From contig JAJPJF010000080.1 in assembly GCA_021324415.1 (NCBI GenBank), forward strand, positions 1-64,000: 64,000 nucleotides of DNA, read 5' to 3'. The notes under the pieces were generated by a model. The model had not been told where the DNA came from and did not search any database. It was given only the letters and a program-made list of their open reading frames with translations. This stretch comes from Nostocales cyanobacterium Centralia_MAG_434. Its GTDB lineage: Bacteria > Cyanobacteriota > Cyanobacteriia > Cyanobacteriales > Nostocaceae. A program made the position numbers and the translations under genes. Position 1 is the first letter of the stretch. Each line of letters starts with the position of its first letter. This document shows positions 9,189 through 18,494 of this stretch, piece by piece.

Positions 9189-9336
9189 TTTTTTTTACTA
9201 TTTTAACGGGTGATATCAATTTTTAGAAAGAAATGTTACAAATGTGTATCCAAGTATTAAAATAGCAATATTTTTTACATATATACTGCCTGACTTGATT
9301 TTAAATAATGTAGAGTTTCATACCCTAACCCAACTC

Positions 9337-12132
9337 CTAACTCTTAATCACTGTGTGTAAGGTTTTTAATAATTCTTGTGCTGTGTAGGGCTTAGGTAAA
9401 AAAGCTGTGAGATTTGATGTTTTGTCAACGTTTAATTGCTCGTTTCTTGTCAATCCACTTACGGCAATGATACGTAGTAGCGGATTCATTTTTTGCAGTG
9501 TGCAGATAGTTGTTTGTCCATCCATATTTGGCATCATCATATCGATGATGGCAGCACTAATTTTGTCTTTATGTTGTGCATATACTGCTAATGCCTCAAT
9601 TCCATCACTAGCTGTTAATGCTTTGTAATTGTAATTTTCTAAAGAAGCTTTTGTGATCTCCCGAACTGCAGCTTCATCATCGACAACCAAAATCCATTCG
9701 CCATATCCACTCATAGGTTCCAATTCTTCTGATGATTGGATTGTCCCTGCTTGAACTGCTGGTAAGTAAACTTTAAATTGTGTGCCTTTGCCTACGGAGC
9801 TTGATACTGTAATAAAACCACCATGACCTTTGATAATGCCCATGACTGTTGACAGCCCTAAGCCGGTACCTTTACCAAATTCTTTTGTTGTGAAGAATGG
9901 CTCAAAAATTCTATCCAATTGTTCTTGTGGAATACCACATCCTGTATCAGAAACACTCAGAACAATGTAAGAACCCACTCGAGAATCAAGATGCATCTTG
10001 GCATAGTTTTCATCTATAAATATATTTTTAGCAGAAATTTGTAAGTTTCCACCTTCTGGCATGGCATCCCGAGCATTTAGACACAAATTCATTAGAACTT
10101 GATGTAGTTGAGTACTATCGCCACAAACTTGCCACAAATCAGGTTTAATTTCGGTAGAGACTGTTATTGATTTGGGAAATGTTTGTTCGACAATTTGTTT
10201 CATTTCAAAAATAAGGTGTTTCACCTGTAGGAAAGTGTGATCACCATCTATTCCTCGTACAAATGATAAAACTTGTTTGACTAAATTAGCGCCACGTTTG
10301 GCATTGCTTTCTACAATTGTTAGTATCTGACGAGTATGATCATCGTAGCATTTTGACTTGAGCAGTTGTACTGACATCAAAATCGGAGATAGTACATTGT
10401 TCAAATCATGTGCAATACCACTAGCAAGAGTGCCAATACTTTCCATTCGCTGAGCACGTAAAAATTGCTTTTCTAGTTGTTTTTTCTGTGTAATATCAGT
10501 ATCTACAACGAGGATAGATTTTGCTTGTTTATATTCATCAAGTACTAGGGTCCAGCGACTTTCAACTATAATTTGCTTGCCAGATTTTACTCTTTTTTGT
10601 AGCTCTCCCTGCCAAGAGCCAAACTTTAAAACATGTTGATAAATTTCTGAGTGTTGCGCCAGTGGTTCATTATAAAAAATTTGATTAGCATCATTACCAA
10701 TAGCTTCTACTGCTTCCCAGCCATAAAGCTTTTGGGCACTTTTATTCCATAATAAAATTTTATTAGATAAATCTCGCACTACAATGGCGTCTGTAGCGAT
10801 ATCCAGTAGTGCTGCTTGTTCACGAACTTGATGTTCTGCCTGCTTGCGAGCAGTAATGTCCTCGAAAATATATAAACGCCCGAAATATTTATCATTCTCA
10901 TCGCGGACTTGTGTAGAGAAACGTCGGATGGTCCGCCCGTTGATTAATTGAAGTTCGTCTTCAACAACGCAACGATTGTCTTCACTTTGTAAAGGTTGGC
11001 AAGACTCACGAAAGGCTGAAATATCTACTATTAATTTTAGGCACTCGGGAATGATATCTTGATTCCTTAATTCGCGACGCGTCATCTGCTGTTTGAGATG
11101 TTCAATGCCCCAAATTTCACAGAAGCGCTCATTGAAATAAAGGATGTTGTCTGTACGGTTATCCACAACATAAAATGCCAATGGAGAAACACTAGTCATT
11201 GAGCGTAAAAGTGCTTCCTTCCAACATAATTGTTCTTCTGCTTGCTTGCGTTCAGTAATGTCTTCCAGAATATAAGCAAATCGAGGACGGTCAGCAGAAC
11301 TTCCTGCAATTGCTGAGACTGTAGCCCTTAGCCATCTTCTATTGTTAGGAGTATCGTACGGATATTCAAAGTTGACAGAGGCTTGAGTATCCTGTGCCTG
11401 ACGGTAATAATCAATACACTGGCACATGTACTGATTTGCCATACCCATATTGTTAGTAGGGGTTAGCCCAAAAAATTTGACTGTGGCAGCGTTATCAGAG
11501 ATGTGCCTGATTTCGTTATCTACTAACTCTACAATTCCCATCATCATTGGAGCATTGTTGAAAAAGCTTCCAAGAGTCGATTCGCTTTGCCGCAGTGCTT
11601 CTTGTGCTTTTTGGTACTCCATTTTGCTGTGTGCCAGTTCAGCTAGATTCCGTCGGATCTCTAATTGTCTAACTGTTAGGCGTGCGAGAGAGACTAGTGC
11701 TGCTAACTGTTCTGAGTTGATTTGGCGTGGAATATGGTCAGCGACACACAGCACTCCAATTGCCTCTCCTTCAGGTATCATCAAGGGCACACCAGCGTAA
11801 AATCTTACATGAGGCTCAGATATAACTACAGGATTCTTAGCATACCGTTCATCAGCTAAGGTGTCAGGAATAATTAAAACTTCGCCTAGATGCATGCAAA
11901 TGGGAGCAAACCCACTGTCTAACGGTATTTCTTCCAGATCTATACCGATTTTGGCTTTAAACCACTGACGATGACCATCAATTAGATTAATGACTGCGAT
12001 CGGTGTATCGCAAATCTGTGTTGCCAAGAAAACGAGATCATCAAAGGCTTGTTCTGGAGGAGTGTCGAGAATATCATACTGGTGAAGAGCTTCAAGCCTT
12101 GCTACGTTATCGTGACACTCTAGGGTTTGCAT
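9337..12132 (-). CDS. hybrid histidine kinase (GAF-PAS-PAS-PAS-HisKA-HATPase-REC)
   Basis: A 931-residue kinase. The N-terminus is a GAF domain of the type that begins RLEALHQYDILDTPPE (about 10-165), followed by three PAS domains (about 180-300, 305-430, 437-555), HisKA with H575 in GIAHDLNN, HATPase with GTGLGLSTVMG and a C-terminal receiver (VVDDEA; IIDMMMPNMDG). No transmembrane segments are present. From the third PAS onward it parallels the 630-residue kinase at 4126-6018 (shared REQAALLDIAT, VESRW, DITQKK), showing an internal duplication of the cluster. It is the first gene of the leftward set; AGGAAAA precedes the ATG. Confidence 0.9.
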   Translation of the reverse strand: MQTLECHDNVARLEALHQYDILDTPPEQAFDDLVFLATQICDTPIAVINLIDGHRQWFKAKIGIDLEEIPLDSGFAPICMHLGEVLIIPDTLADERYAKNPVVISEPHVRFYAGVPLMIPEGEAIGVLCVADHIPRQINSEQLAALVSLARLTVRQLEIRRNLAELAHSKMEYQKAQEALRQSESTLGSFFNNAPMMMGIVELVDNEIRHISDNAATVKFFGLTPTNNMGMANQYMCQCIDYYRQAQDTQASVNFEYPYDTPNNRRWLRATVSAIAGSSADRPRFAYILEDITERKQAEEQLCWKEALLRSMTSVSPLAFYVVDNRTDNILYFNERFCEIWGIEHLKQQMTRRELRNQDIIPECLKLIVDISAFRESCQPLQSEDNRCVVEDELQLINGRTIRRFSTQVRDENDKYFGRLYIFEDITARKQAEHQVREQAALLDIATDAIVVRDLSNKILLWNKSAQKLYGWEAVEAIGNDANQIFYNEPLAQHSEIYQHVLKFGSWQGELQKRVKSGKQIIVESRWTLVLDEYKQAKSILVVDTDITQKKQLEKQFLRAQRMESIGTLASGIAHDLNNVLSPILMSVQLLKSKCYDDHTRQILTIVESNAKRGANLVKQVLSFVRGIDGDHTFLQVKHLIFEMKQIVEQTFPKSITVSTEIKPDLWQVCGDSTQLHQVLMNLCLNARDAMPEGGNLQISAKNIFIDENYAKMHLDSRVGSYIVLSVSDTGCGIPQEQLDRIFEPFFTTKEFGKGTGLGLSTVMGIIKGHGGFITVSSSVGKGTQFKVYLPAVQAGTIQSSEELEPMSGYGEWILVVDDEAAVREITKASLENYNYKALTASDGIEALAVYAQHKDKISAAIIDMMMPNMDGQTTICTLQKMNPLLRIIAVSGLTRNEQLNVDKTSNLTAFLPKPYTAQELLKTLHTVIKS

Positions 12133-12674
12133 TATATTTTTCCTACTTTTATTAAATTATGACTTTCCTTATGGGGTATACCAAATACTTGCTGTTATCT
12201 TGATGGTTCTCCCAATCTCCAAAGCAGGGAAGCTGTAAAGATTTAGATAAAGCTTTTTGCTTGTTAAGAGTCTCTTTATTACTGCCATACACATTGACAC
12301 CGTCAGTTTTGAGCCTCGAGCCGTAAAAAGTAACGCTTTCTGGAGCTTCATGGTGAGATCCAATCGCGATCTAACTTTTGGTTAACTAAGCATTGACTAC
12401 AATTGAGCTTTTTCTAGAAAAGTTGGTAGATGATTTTGTCACTAAACCTATAGTAATATGTCTTAGGGAGGATGACGAAGTAATATTCTAAATCCCGTAT
12501 TTATACGTAAAATATGCTTACATTACGTAGTTATTTGCATCTTTTGTCTAAACTAAGAATCTTCCTACTCCAGAAAAATCAGCCTTAGAGTCGAGTACCA
12601 ACTAGAACAGTGTGGTATCAAGAGTAGAAATACTTTACACTGAGCAGCACTACTAAGTCGGCGTAATGACTATT
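12133..12674. other. intergenic gap with a startless open frame
   Basis: No convincing gene. On the minus strand 12152-12370 is open for 72 codons after an in-frame TAG, without ATG, and reads like protein (FGDWENHQDN, VYGSNKE); it may be a decayed gene fragment. A competing minus-strand frame here looks like chance. The rest (12371-12674) is AT-rich with nothing I can name. Confidence 0.4.
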
Positions 12675-13697
12675 TCATGACTTGATCAAGACATCCAAAG
12701 ACTTCACCAGTTCATACAATGAATGATAGATAAATACAGCCTTACCGTTTGTTGTTCGCCAAAAAACTGAACTTGGTTCGGATATCACTTCTACGAAAAT
12801 ATTGGACGAGGTAGTGTGCTGGGTCACATGGAATCCAATACGTTGTAGGGCGCGAGTTGTCCAAATTGCTTCTAAACCCTGACCCACTAAATGAATTTTG
12901 CCTCTGTCAACTCTCTGAAGAGAGAATTCTCCGGACGAGATATTAAACTCTACACCTTCACTGCGGAACGTATCAGCAAAAGCACCACTCAGTACTAAGT
13001 CTTCCGGTGCACCAACGTACAAATTTCCATTGCTTGCTAGTAGCCAAACCTGATCAGCAAGGCGCAAAGCTAAATTTAAGTCGTGGGTGGAAAGGAGAAT
13101 TGCCCCTTTTGTGTCTCGTACCAGCTGGCGGAGTAGTTGCATGATCTCTACACGCCGAGGTAGATCTAAAAATGCTGTTGGCTCATCGAGTAACATGGCA
13201 ATAGAAGACTGCGCTAAAGCACGAGCAATCATGATTTTTTGACGTTCACCGTCACTCAATTCACTCAAATTACGTTGTGCTAAATGTGCTGCACCAACGG
13301 CTTCTATTGCCCAAGTGGCGATCGCCTGATCTTGCTTAGTCAACTTTCCCCACCAGTCGGTATGAGGATAGCGTCCTAACGTTACCAACGTATAAGCTGA
13401 TAACATTCCTACATCCACCTGTTCTGTTAGTACCAAACTCAAACGTTTTGCTAATTCTTGTGGAGGGAGTTTATAAACATCATCTCCTAACAATCTGACT
13501 TCGCCTTTTAGTGGAGGTAGCATTCCAGAAAGGGTTCGTAACAAGGTTGACTTACCTACACCATTAGGACCCAGTAAGCAAACAAGTTCTCCTGGTTGGA
13601 GAGATACAGAAATATTAGATGCAATATTGTGAAAAGTTTTTGGAGATGTTTTGTAACCAATAGCAAGGTTGTGAGTTGTGAGAATGGCATCACTCAT
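12675..13697 (-). CDS. ABC transporter ATPase, siderophore/cobalamin type
   Basis: A 340-residue FecE/BtuD-type ATPase with Walker A (LLGPNGVGKSTLL), Q-loop region, signature LSDGERQK, Walker B (IAMLLDEPTAFLD) and the H-loop LLSTHDLNLAL. The frame extends to 13739, but the ATG at 13697 overlaps the permease stop as ATGA, the usual translational coupling, so I prefer it. The ATPase proper ends near residue 255; about 80 further residues (FSLQRVDRGKIHLVG onward) form a C-terminal extension seen in some cobalamin/siderophore ATPases, perhaps regulatory. It energises uptake through the permease and binding protein encoded upstream. Confidence 0.9.
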   Translation of the reverse strand: MSDAILTTHNLAIGYKTSPKTFHNIASNISVSLQPGELVCLLGPNGVGKSTLLRTLSGMLPPLKGEVRLLGDDVYKLPPQELAKRLSLVLTEQVDVGMLSAYTLVTLGRYPHTDWWGKLTKQDQAIATWAIEAVGAAHLAQRNLSELSDGERQKIMIARALAQSSIAMLLDEPTAFLDLPRRVEIMQLLRQLVRDTKGAILLSTHDLNLALRLADQVWLLASNGNLYVGAPEDLVLSGAFADTFRSEGVEFNISSGEFSLQRVDRGKIHLVGQGLEAIWTTRALQRIGFHVTQHTTSSNIFVEVISEPSSVFWRTTNGKAVFIYHSLYELVKSLDVLIKS

Positions 13698-14740
13698 GTG
13701 GGAAAGGATTTTTGTGAGTTGCGTCGCAGAACAATCCAAGTGACTACAGGAGTCCCGATCAAAGCAGTGACTGCATTTAAAGGTAAAACAATTTGACTCC
13801 CTGGAAGTTGCGAAATTAAATCCGCTATCAATGCTAAAATTCCGCCCATCATCGTCACTGCAGGAATTAAGACACGATGATCTGAGGTATTGAACAGACT
13901 ACGACAAAGGTGGGGAATTGCCACACCTAAAAAAGCAATGGGACCGCAAAAAGCAGTGATTGTTCCTGCTAACACCGAAGCACTGGTAATGATCCAAAAT
14001 CGAGCTTTTTGCACGGTTAATCCTAAACTACGTGCATAAGATTCACCTAGTAACAGAGCATTGAGTGGTTTTGACAGCACTAGTGCCACAATCAATCCTA
14101 AAAGCACCACAGGTGCTAAAACTGTCATTTGATTCCAACTCACACCAGCAAAACTGCCGAAAGTCCAAATCAGGTAACTTTGGATTTGCTCTGATGAGCT
14201 AAAGCCAAGCAAAATATTTACAACTGCACTGGTAGCATAACCAAACAATAAACCTAAAATTAGTAATGTTGTTGTGTCTTGAACACGCCGCGCAACGATT
14301 AGTACAATTCCTAAAGTCAGTGCTGCACCTAGACTAGCTGCGACTATTAAAGTAAAATCGCCCAAGATCCCTAAATCTTTTAAAAACATAGGGTTTCCTA
14401 TCGCTATTGCTGTTAGCACAACTAAAGCAACACCCAAACTTGCACCAGAACTAATTCCTAAGACAAATGGTCCTGCTAAGGGATTTCTAAATAAGGTTTG
14501 CATCTGTAATCCACTGACACCTAAAGCTGCACCTGCAAGAGATGCAGTTAAAGCCTTGGGTAAACGCAATTTAAGAATAATATTCGTCCAACTAGTTTTG
14601 GCAGCTTGTCCACCTAGGAGTGTGGTAATAACTTCACTTAGGGGTATGTGGACTGAACCAAGGGCTAGGTCTAGTAGGAATACGAAGATCAATGTTATGA
14701 GTAAGGTGGGAAGAAAAAGTTTCCGGTTTGGATTTGGCAT
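13694..14740 (-). CDS. FecCD-family ABC permease
   Basis: A 348-residue polytopic inner-membrane protein with the FecCD/BtuC pattern: N-terminal hydrophobic helix, LRLPKALTASLAGAALGVSG, QTLFRNPLAGPFVLGISSGA, and the late GPIAFLGVAIPHLCR motif that contacts the ATPase. Family members have about ten transmembrane helices and form homodimers for ferric-siderophore, haem or cobalamin import. The frame could begin with TTG at 14770, but the ATG at 14740 gives the usual N-terminus. Its stop overlaps the ATPase start; the binding-protein gene lies just upstream, so the three form one operon. Confidence 0.92.
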   Translation of the reverse strand: MPNPNRKLFLPTLLITLIFVFLLDLALGSVHIPLSEVITTLLGGQAAKTSWTNIILKLRLPKALTASLAGAALGVSGLQMQTLFRNPLAGPFVLGISSGASLGVALVVLTAIAIGNPMFLKDLGILGDFTLIVAASLGAALTLGIVLIVARRVQDTTTLLILGLLFGYATSAVVNILLGFSSSEQIQSYLIWTFGSFAGVSWNQMTVLAPVVLLGLIVALVLSKPLNALLLGESYARSLGLTVQKARFWIITSASVLAGTITAFCGPIAFLGVAIPHLCRSLFNTSDHRVLIPAVTMMGGILALIADLISQLPGSQIVLPLNAVTALIGTPVVTWIVLRRNSQKSFPT

Positions 14741-14794
14741 AAAAAACCGCCAATGAGCCAAGGACGCCAAGAAAGGGAAGAGATAACAGAAGTG

Positions 14795-16021
14795 CTATAG
14801 TTTGCGGTAGTAGAAAAGATGATGGTTTGGTAGGAGTTCAGGATGGAAAATTTTAATGAGATCAGATAAGACTAGATCAGGATTGCTAATTCCTCCTTCC
14901 CAGTAATCATTACCACCATTAGGATTTACACGAGCGTTGTTATTATATAAATTCCCATTTTTTACGGCTTTAAAGTCAGCATAACGGTTATCTTCAGCAA
15001 GTACATCTTGTAGGGTTTTCCAAGATAAGCTAAGATTTAGCCAGTAATCGGCATTGGCAGCACGTTCAAACACCTGCTCAAATGATAGAGGCAGATTAGG
15101 AGATGATTTTGTATCTTTCCAAAGGTAGTTAGCTCCTGCATCAGCGAGATATTTTGCAACATAACTGTTACCAGTTGGCATATACCAAGTGCCTTTAAAG
15201 TTGAGTCCTACAAAGACACTAGGACGAGTGGTGACAGATTTGACCTTGGCTGCGATCGCCTCATATTTTTTCGCTATCTGTCCAAACACTTTTTCGGCTT
15301 TTGTCTCAAGGTTAAAAAACAAAGCTGTAAACTTTAGCCATTCTGCTCGTCCTAATGGGGATGTTTCCATATACTCAGAATTAAGTGCCACCTTTAACCC
15401 AGCCTCTAATAATTTAGGATAACTATCTATGTTGGAATTTCCTACTCCATAAGTCATTACTAAATCTGGGTTTAATTCTAGTAACTTCTCAATGTTCAAA
15501 TTTGTATCATTTCCCAATTCCACTAATTGACCAGCTTTTATTTTTTTGATAACACTATCGGTATTGACTCTCTTAGCGTCGCTAATACCAATAAGTTGAT
15601 CAATCACGCCTAGTTTATCAAGATGGGGTAAGTGAGTGGTGGAAAGAGAAACTATCTTCTTAATAGGAACTTGAATGACTTGTGTTTTTTTAAATCCTTT
15701 TGGTACAGGTGTACCACACTGAAGTAAAACATATTGAAATGTTGTATCAGCATTTCGCCAAGGATTCTTGAGAGTCACAACTTTGTAGTTCTTGTGATAC
15801 TCAACTACAAAACCTTTAGCATAGTTGACGCTGATTTTATCTGGGAAATAATCAATTTTTGAGTTATAAGTTTGAACACATTCTTGAAGAAGATTAGAGT
15901 TAGAGTTAAATGTACTATAAGAAGATTTACTAATGTTACTTGTTTGAATTCTACTGTGACACGCAACAACCAAGATAGCTATTAAAAAGATGATGACTTG
16001 AAAGTTCAGGAATTTTATCAT
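14795..16021 (-). CDS. periplasmic iron/cobalamin-type substrate-binding lipoprotein
   Basis: The 408-residue product begins with a hydrophobic signal and a lipobox (ILVVAC), predicting a lipoprotein with Cys21. After about 110 residues with a YHKNYKVVTLKNPW segment, typical of cyanobacterial FecB-like proteins, comes the class III binding-protein fold: KKIVSLSTTHLPHLDKLG, NIEKLLELNPDLVMTYG, and C-terminal YADFKAVKNGNLYN. Such proteins deliver Fe-siderophore, haem or B12 to the FecCD permease; the sequence alone does not choose. First gene of the importer operon. The upstream 226 bp carry two copies of a 49-bp hairpin repeat; no B12 riboswitch or clear Fur box was recognised. Confidence 0.85.
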   Translation of the reverse strand: MIKFLNFQVIIFLIAILVVACHSRIQTSNISKSSYSTFNSNSNLLQECVQTYNSKIDYFPDKISVNYAKGFVVEYHKNYKVVTLKNPWRNADTTFQYVLLQCGTPVPKGFKKTQVIQVPIKKIVSLSTTHLPHLDKLGVIDQLIGISDAKRVNTDSVIKKIKAGQLVELGNDTNLNIEKLLELNPDLVMTYGVGNSNIDSYPKLLEAGLKVALNSEYMETSPLGRAEWLKFTALFFNLETKAEKVFGQIAKKYEAIAAKVKSVTTRPSVFVGLNFKGTWYMPTGNSYVAKYLADAGANYLWKDTKSSPNLPLSFEQVFERAANADYWLNLSLSWKTLQDVLAEDNRYADFKAVKNGNLYNNNARVNPNGGNDYWEGGISNPDLVLSDLIKIFHPELLPNHHLFYYRKL

Positions 16022-16070
16022 TAGTCAGGGAACATCACAAATGTGTAAATTTATTTTATTGCATAGTGCG

Positions 16071-16168
16071 ATCATCTTGATTGTTTTGTTAATCAAGTAG
16101 GGAGTAAGATGCTCCCATTATCATCTTGATTGCTTTGTTGATTAAGTAGGGAGCAAGATGCTCCCACT
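16071..16168. repeat. 49-bp tandem duplication with two hairpins per unit
   Basis: Units at 16071-16119 and 16120-16168 differ at a few bases. Each contains two palindromes: CTTGATT...AATCAAG and GGGAGyAAGATGCTCCC. Substitutions such as AATCAAG/GATTAAG keep most pairing. It lies in the leader of the ABC importer operon, downstream of the GT39 gene. Confidence 0.85.
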
Positions 16169-16247
16169 ACCATTTGTTTTACAAAATTGGGATACTCCAA
16201 TTAGTTATTGATTACAAATCATAAAAAACATTCAATTCAATCTTGAT

Positions 16248-17738
16248 TCACTTTATCAAATAATGAGTTCCACTATGACTTTCATATGTTTTTAAGTAGT
16301 GTTCGCTGAGATAGCTATTTAAATAGCCTTGAATAACTTTAGATTTACATAGTAAAGCTTGCTCTGGATGATAAGTTTTCATCACGGAGAGGATTTGCTC
16401 ACGTGTTATGCTTCTTGATTCTATGCGGATATTGGAAAGAACTGCAATCTCTGGAGGAACTGGTAAACCTGAATAAAAGGCATACATGGGGCAGTCGGTA
16501 AAAAACCAATGAGTATATTTTTTGTGTTCTAATACAACATTGAGCAATTGTAAATTCTCTCTACTTTTCTCCATAAGTCTATGGTTTTCTAGCTGAGTGA
16601 TTTCCAATTTAAGAGGAATAGCAAGAATTGAGATCATCAGAAATACTACAGCAAACTCTGATAAGGTTAATTGCCTGAAACGGTTTTGTTTAAAATTCAA
16701 ATACCAGTGCCTCTTTTGAAAAAAAGGAAATGATAATGTCACTCCGTAGGTAGCCAACCAAGTTAGAGGGATAGATACTAAAAGATAGTGATGGTACCAG
16801 ACAGGTCGATGATTGAATAAAAGCATAATCGAAACGATTAGCCAAATAAGAGGAAAAGATTGTTCCCATTGTTTGCTTTTTATAATTTTTATAGTCGCTA
16901 CTATAGACAATAAAAAATAATCAAAATCTAACACAAAAAATGACCATACTAACCCTAGGCTATTTTGCTGATTGAATGCTGTTTTTACTTTGCTAGCAAA
17001 ATGAGATTTTAAGAGTTCTTCGTAATTAAGTGAATTAAATAAAAGACCAACTACAATGAAAACAGTTAAAAAAGAGCCTAGCCATACAGCTATTTCATAA
17101 AATAGACGATACTTTGATTTTTGTAAATGATAATTAGTTAAATTATTTTTGATAAGTTCAAAAATAATTAAAGGTACTATAAATGCAGTGAATAACTTTA
17201 TCTGTAATGATAAGGCTAGTAAACTACCCGAGAATACAAGTAAGAAATAGGAGCCTCTTTGTTTATAAAGGGTTAAAAAATAAATTGCAAGCATAGCGAA
17301 TGCTAAAGCTGGCAACCCAATCATTACAGAAACGCTTAATCTAAGAAAGTTGCAAGAAATAACTAATAATAAAGTACCAATAATGGCAGCAAAATTTCCT
17401 AAATAAATACGTAAATTTTGGCAGAAAGACCATACAAGTATTGTCGAGAAGCTCAGAGTTAAAAGCCGTGCTGCAAAGATTGACTTCCCAAATAAACCAA
17501 GCCAAAAGGATAAAATGATAGTTGAAAATGGTGGTTGGTCATTCCAAATCTGTGTATAAAGAGCAAAGCCTTCTGAGTGAAGTACGGCTTTTATCAATTC
17601 AATACCTTCATCACTTGGATCAAATTGGAAGACTTGCCCTATAGGCATAAAGCAAAGGGCAAAAACAAAAAAAGTAGCAGGAATGAAAAGGTTAAATAAT
17701 AATTTTTGTCTTGATTCAATGAATGAGAGGTGATGCAT
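16248..17738 (-). CDS. GT39/ArnT-like membrane glycosyltransferase
   Basis: A 496-residue integral membrane protein with about ten hydrophobic helices. The first periplasmic loop has the acidic pair FDPSDEGIELIKAV and, later, QIWNDQPPFSTI, which match the GT39/ArnT (PMT_2) active-site and substrate signature. Family enzymes transfer sugars from polyprenyl-phosphate to lipid or protein acceptors at the periplasmic face. The C-terminal part (from about residue 385) is soluble and includes TDCPMYAFYSGLPVPPE. The acceptor is unknown. A single gene, AT-rich compared with its neighbours. Confidence 0.8.
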   Translation of the reverse strand: MHHLSFIESRQKLLFNLFIPATFFVFALCFMPIGQVFQFDPSDEGIELIKAVLHSEGFALYTQIWNDQPPFSTIILSFWLGLFGKSIFAARLLTLSFSTILVWSFCQNLRIYLGNFAAIIGTLLLVISCNFLRLSVSVMIGLPALAFAMLAIYFLTLYKQRGSYFLLVFSGSLLALSLQIKLFTAFIVPLIIFELIKNNLTNYHLQKSKYRLFYEIAVWLGSFLTVFIVVGLLFNSLNYEELLKSHFASKVKTAFNQQNSLGLVWSFFVLDFDYFLLSIVATIKIIKSKQWEQSFPLIWLIVSIMLLFNHRPVWYHHYLLVSIPLTWLATYGVTLSFPFFQKRHWYLNFKQNRFRQLTLSEFAVVFLMISILAIPLKLEITQLENHRLMEKSRENLQLLNVVLEHKKYTHWFFTDCPMYAFYSGLPVPPEIAVLSNIRIESRSITREQILSVMKTYHPEQALLCKSKVIQGYLNSYLSEHYLKTYESHSGTHYLIK

Positions 17739-17973
17739 AAATTAACAAGAGAAAACGGGTGTAGGTGGTAGGGTGTGGGGTGTAGGGGTAAAAAGAAATT
17801 CTTCAAGAAAATGAACACCCTACTCTACACCCAAGCTGCTTGAAAGCCCCTGAATTTATTTATGGATATTCATGAATGAAATCCCCTCAATTCATTGATG
17901 GGGATACCCTACACTCCACACCCTTCTTAATATATAATCACAATTAAATATTAAAGTATAAATCTCTACTTAA
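17739..17973. other. divergent intergenic with GTGTAGGG-type inverted repeats
   Basis: Between the GT39 gene and moaE, transcribed away from each other, the text is rich in ggtgtaggg on one side and its complement (accctaca, acaccc) further right, and in ATTCAT/ATGAAT and CCCCTCAA/TTGATGGGG palindromes. It must hold both promoters. Confidence 0.5.
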
Positions 17974-18471
17974 ATGAACTCGGGTTTAAAAACTACACTT
18001 GCATCTCCTATTAAACCAAGACCAGAAGACAGTTTTGCTATTACCTTTGCACCATTGTCGATAGAGGAAGTTTACTTGAGCGCTAATGATCAATCTAATG
18101 GTGCAGTGGTGATGATGAGTGGTATGGTTCGCAATCAAACTGATGGCAAGCCTGTAACTGCTCTGGAATATCAAGCATACGAACCAATGGCACTACGAGT
18201 GTTTTATCAAATTGCTGCTGATATTCGCTCTAAATGGTCTGATGTGAACCGTGTCGTGATTCATCATCGCACTGGGCGCTTGCAAATAGGGGAAATCAGT
18301 GTTTTAGTGGCAGTAGGCTGTCCTCATCGTCAGGAGGCTTTTGAAGCTTGCCGTTATGCTATTGATACTCTCAAACACAATGCCCCTATCTGGAAAAAGG
18401 AATGGTACACAGGGATAGATGGGAATTTATCTAGTAGTTGGGTGAGTATTGCTGCCTGTGAGGAATGTTAG
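17974..18471 (+). CDS. moaE: molybdopterin synthase catalytic subunit MoaE
   Basis: The 165-residue protein matches MoaE: GAVVMMSGMVRNQTDGKPV, LEYQAYEPMA, VVIHHRTGRLQIGEISVLVAVGCPHRQEAFEACRYAID, then KHNAPIWKKEWYTG. MoaE, with MoaD carrying a C-terminal thiocarboxylate, converts precursor Z (cPMP) into molybdopterin in the cytosol; the Lys of KKEW is the usual active-site lysine. The first 25 residues are an extension. No other moa gene lies here. The next gene follows after 23 bp. The cofactor is needed by the formate-dehydrogenase-like enzyme at 33889. Confidence 0.93.
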   Translation: MNSGLKTTLASPIKPRPEDSFAITFAPLSIEEVYLSANDQSNGAVVMMSGMVRNQTDGKPVTALEYQAYEPMALRVFYQIAADIRSKWSDVNRVVIHHRTGRLQIGEISVLVAVGCPHRQEAFEACRYAIDTLKHNAPIWKKEWYTGIDGNLSSSWVSIAACEEC

Positions 18472-18494
18472 ATTAGCAAAGAAGAATTTCGTCC

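Noticed and set aside
12169-12363. Minus-strand ORF of 64 codons
   Set aside because: Another frame of the same stretch looks more protein-like; neither has a good start or known motif.
16022-16247. Cobalamin riboswitch upstream of the ABC importer
   Set aside because: No B12-box text was found; the region is mostly the 49-bp hairpin duplication.
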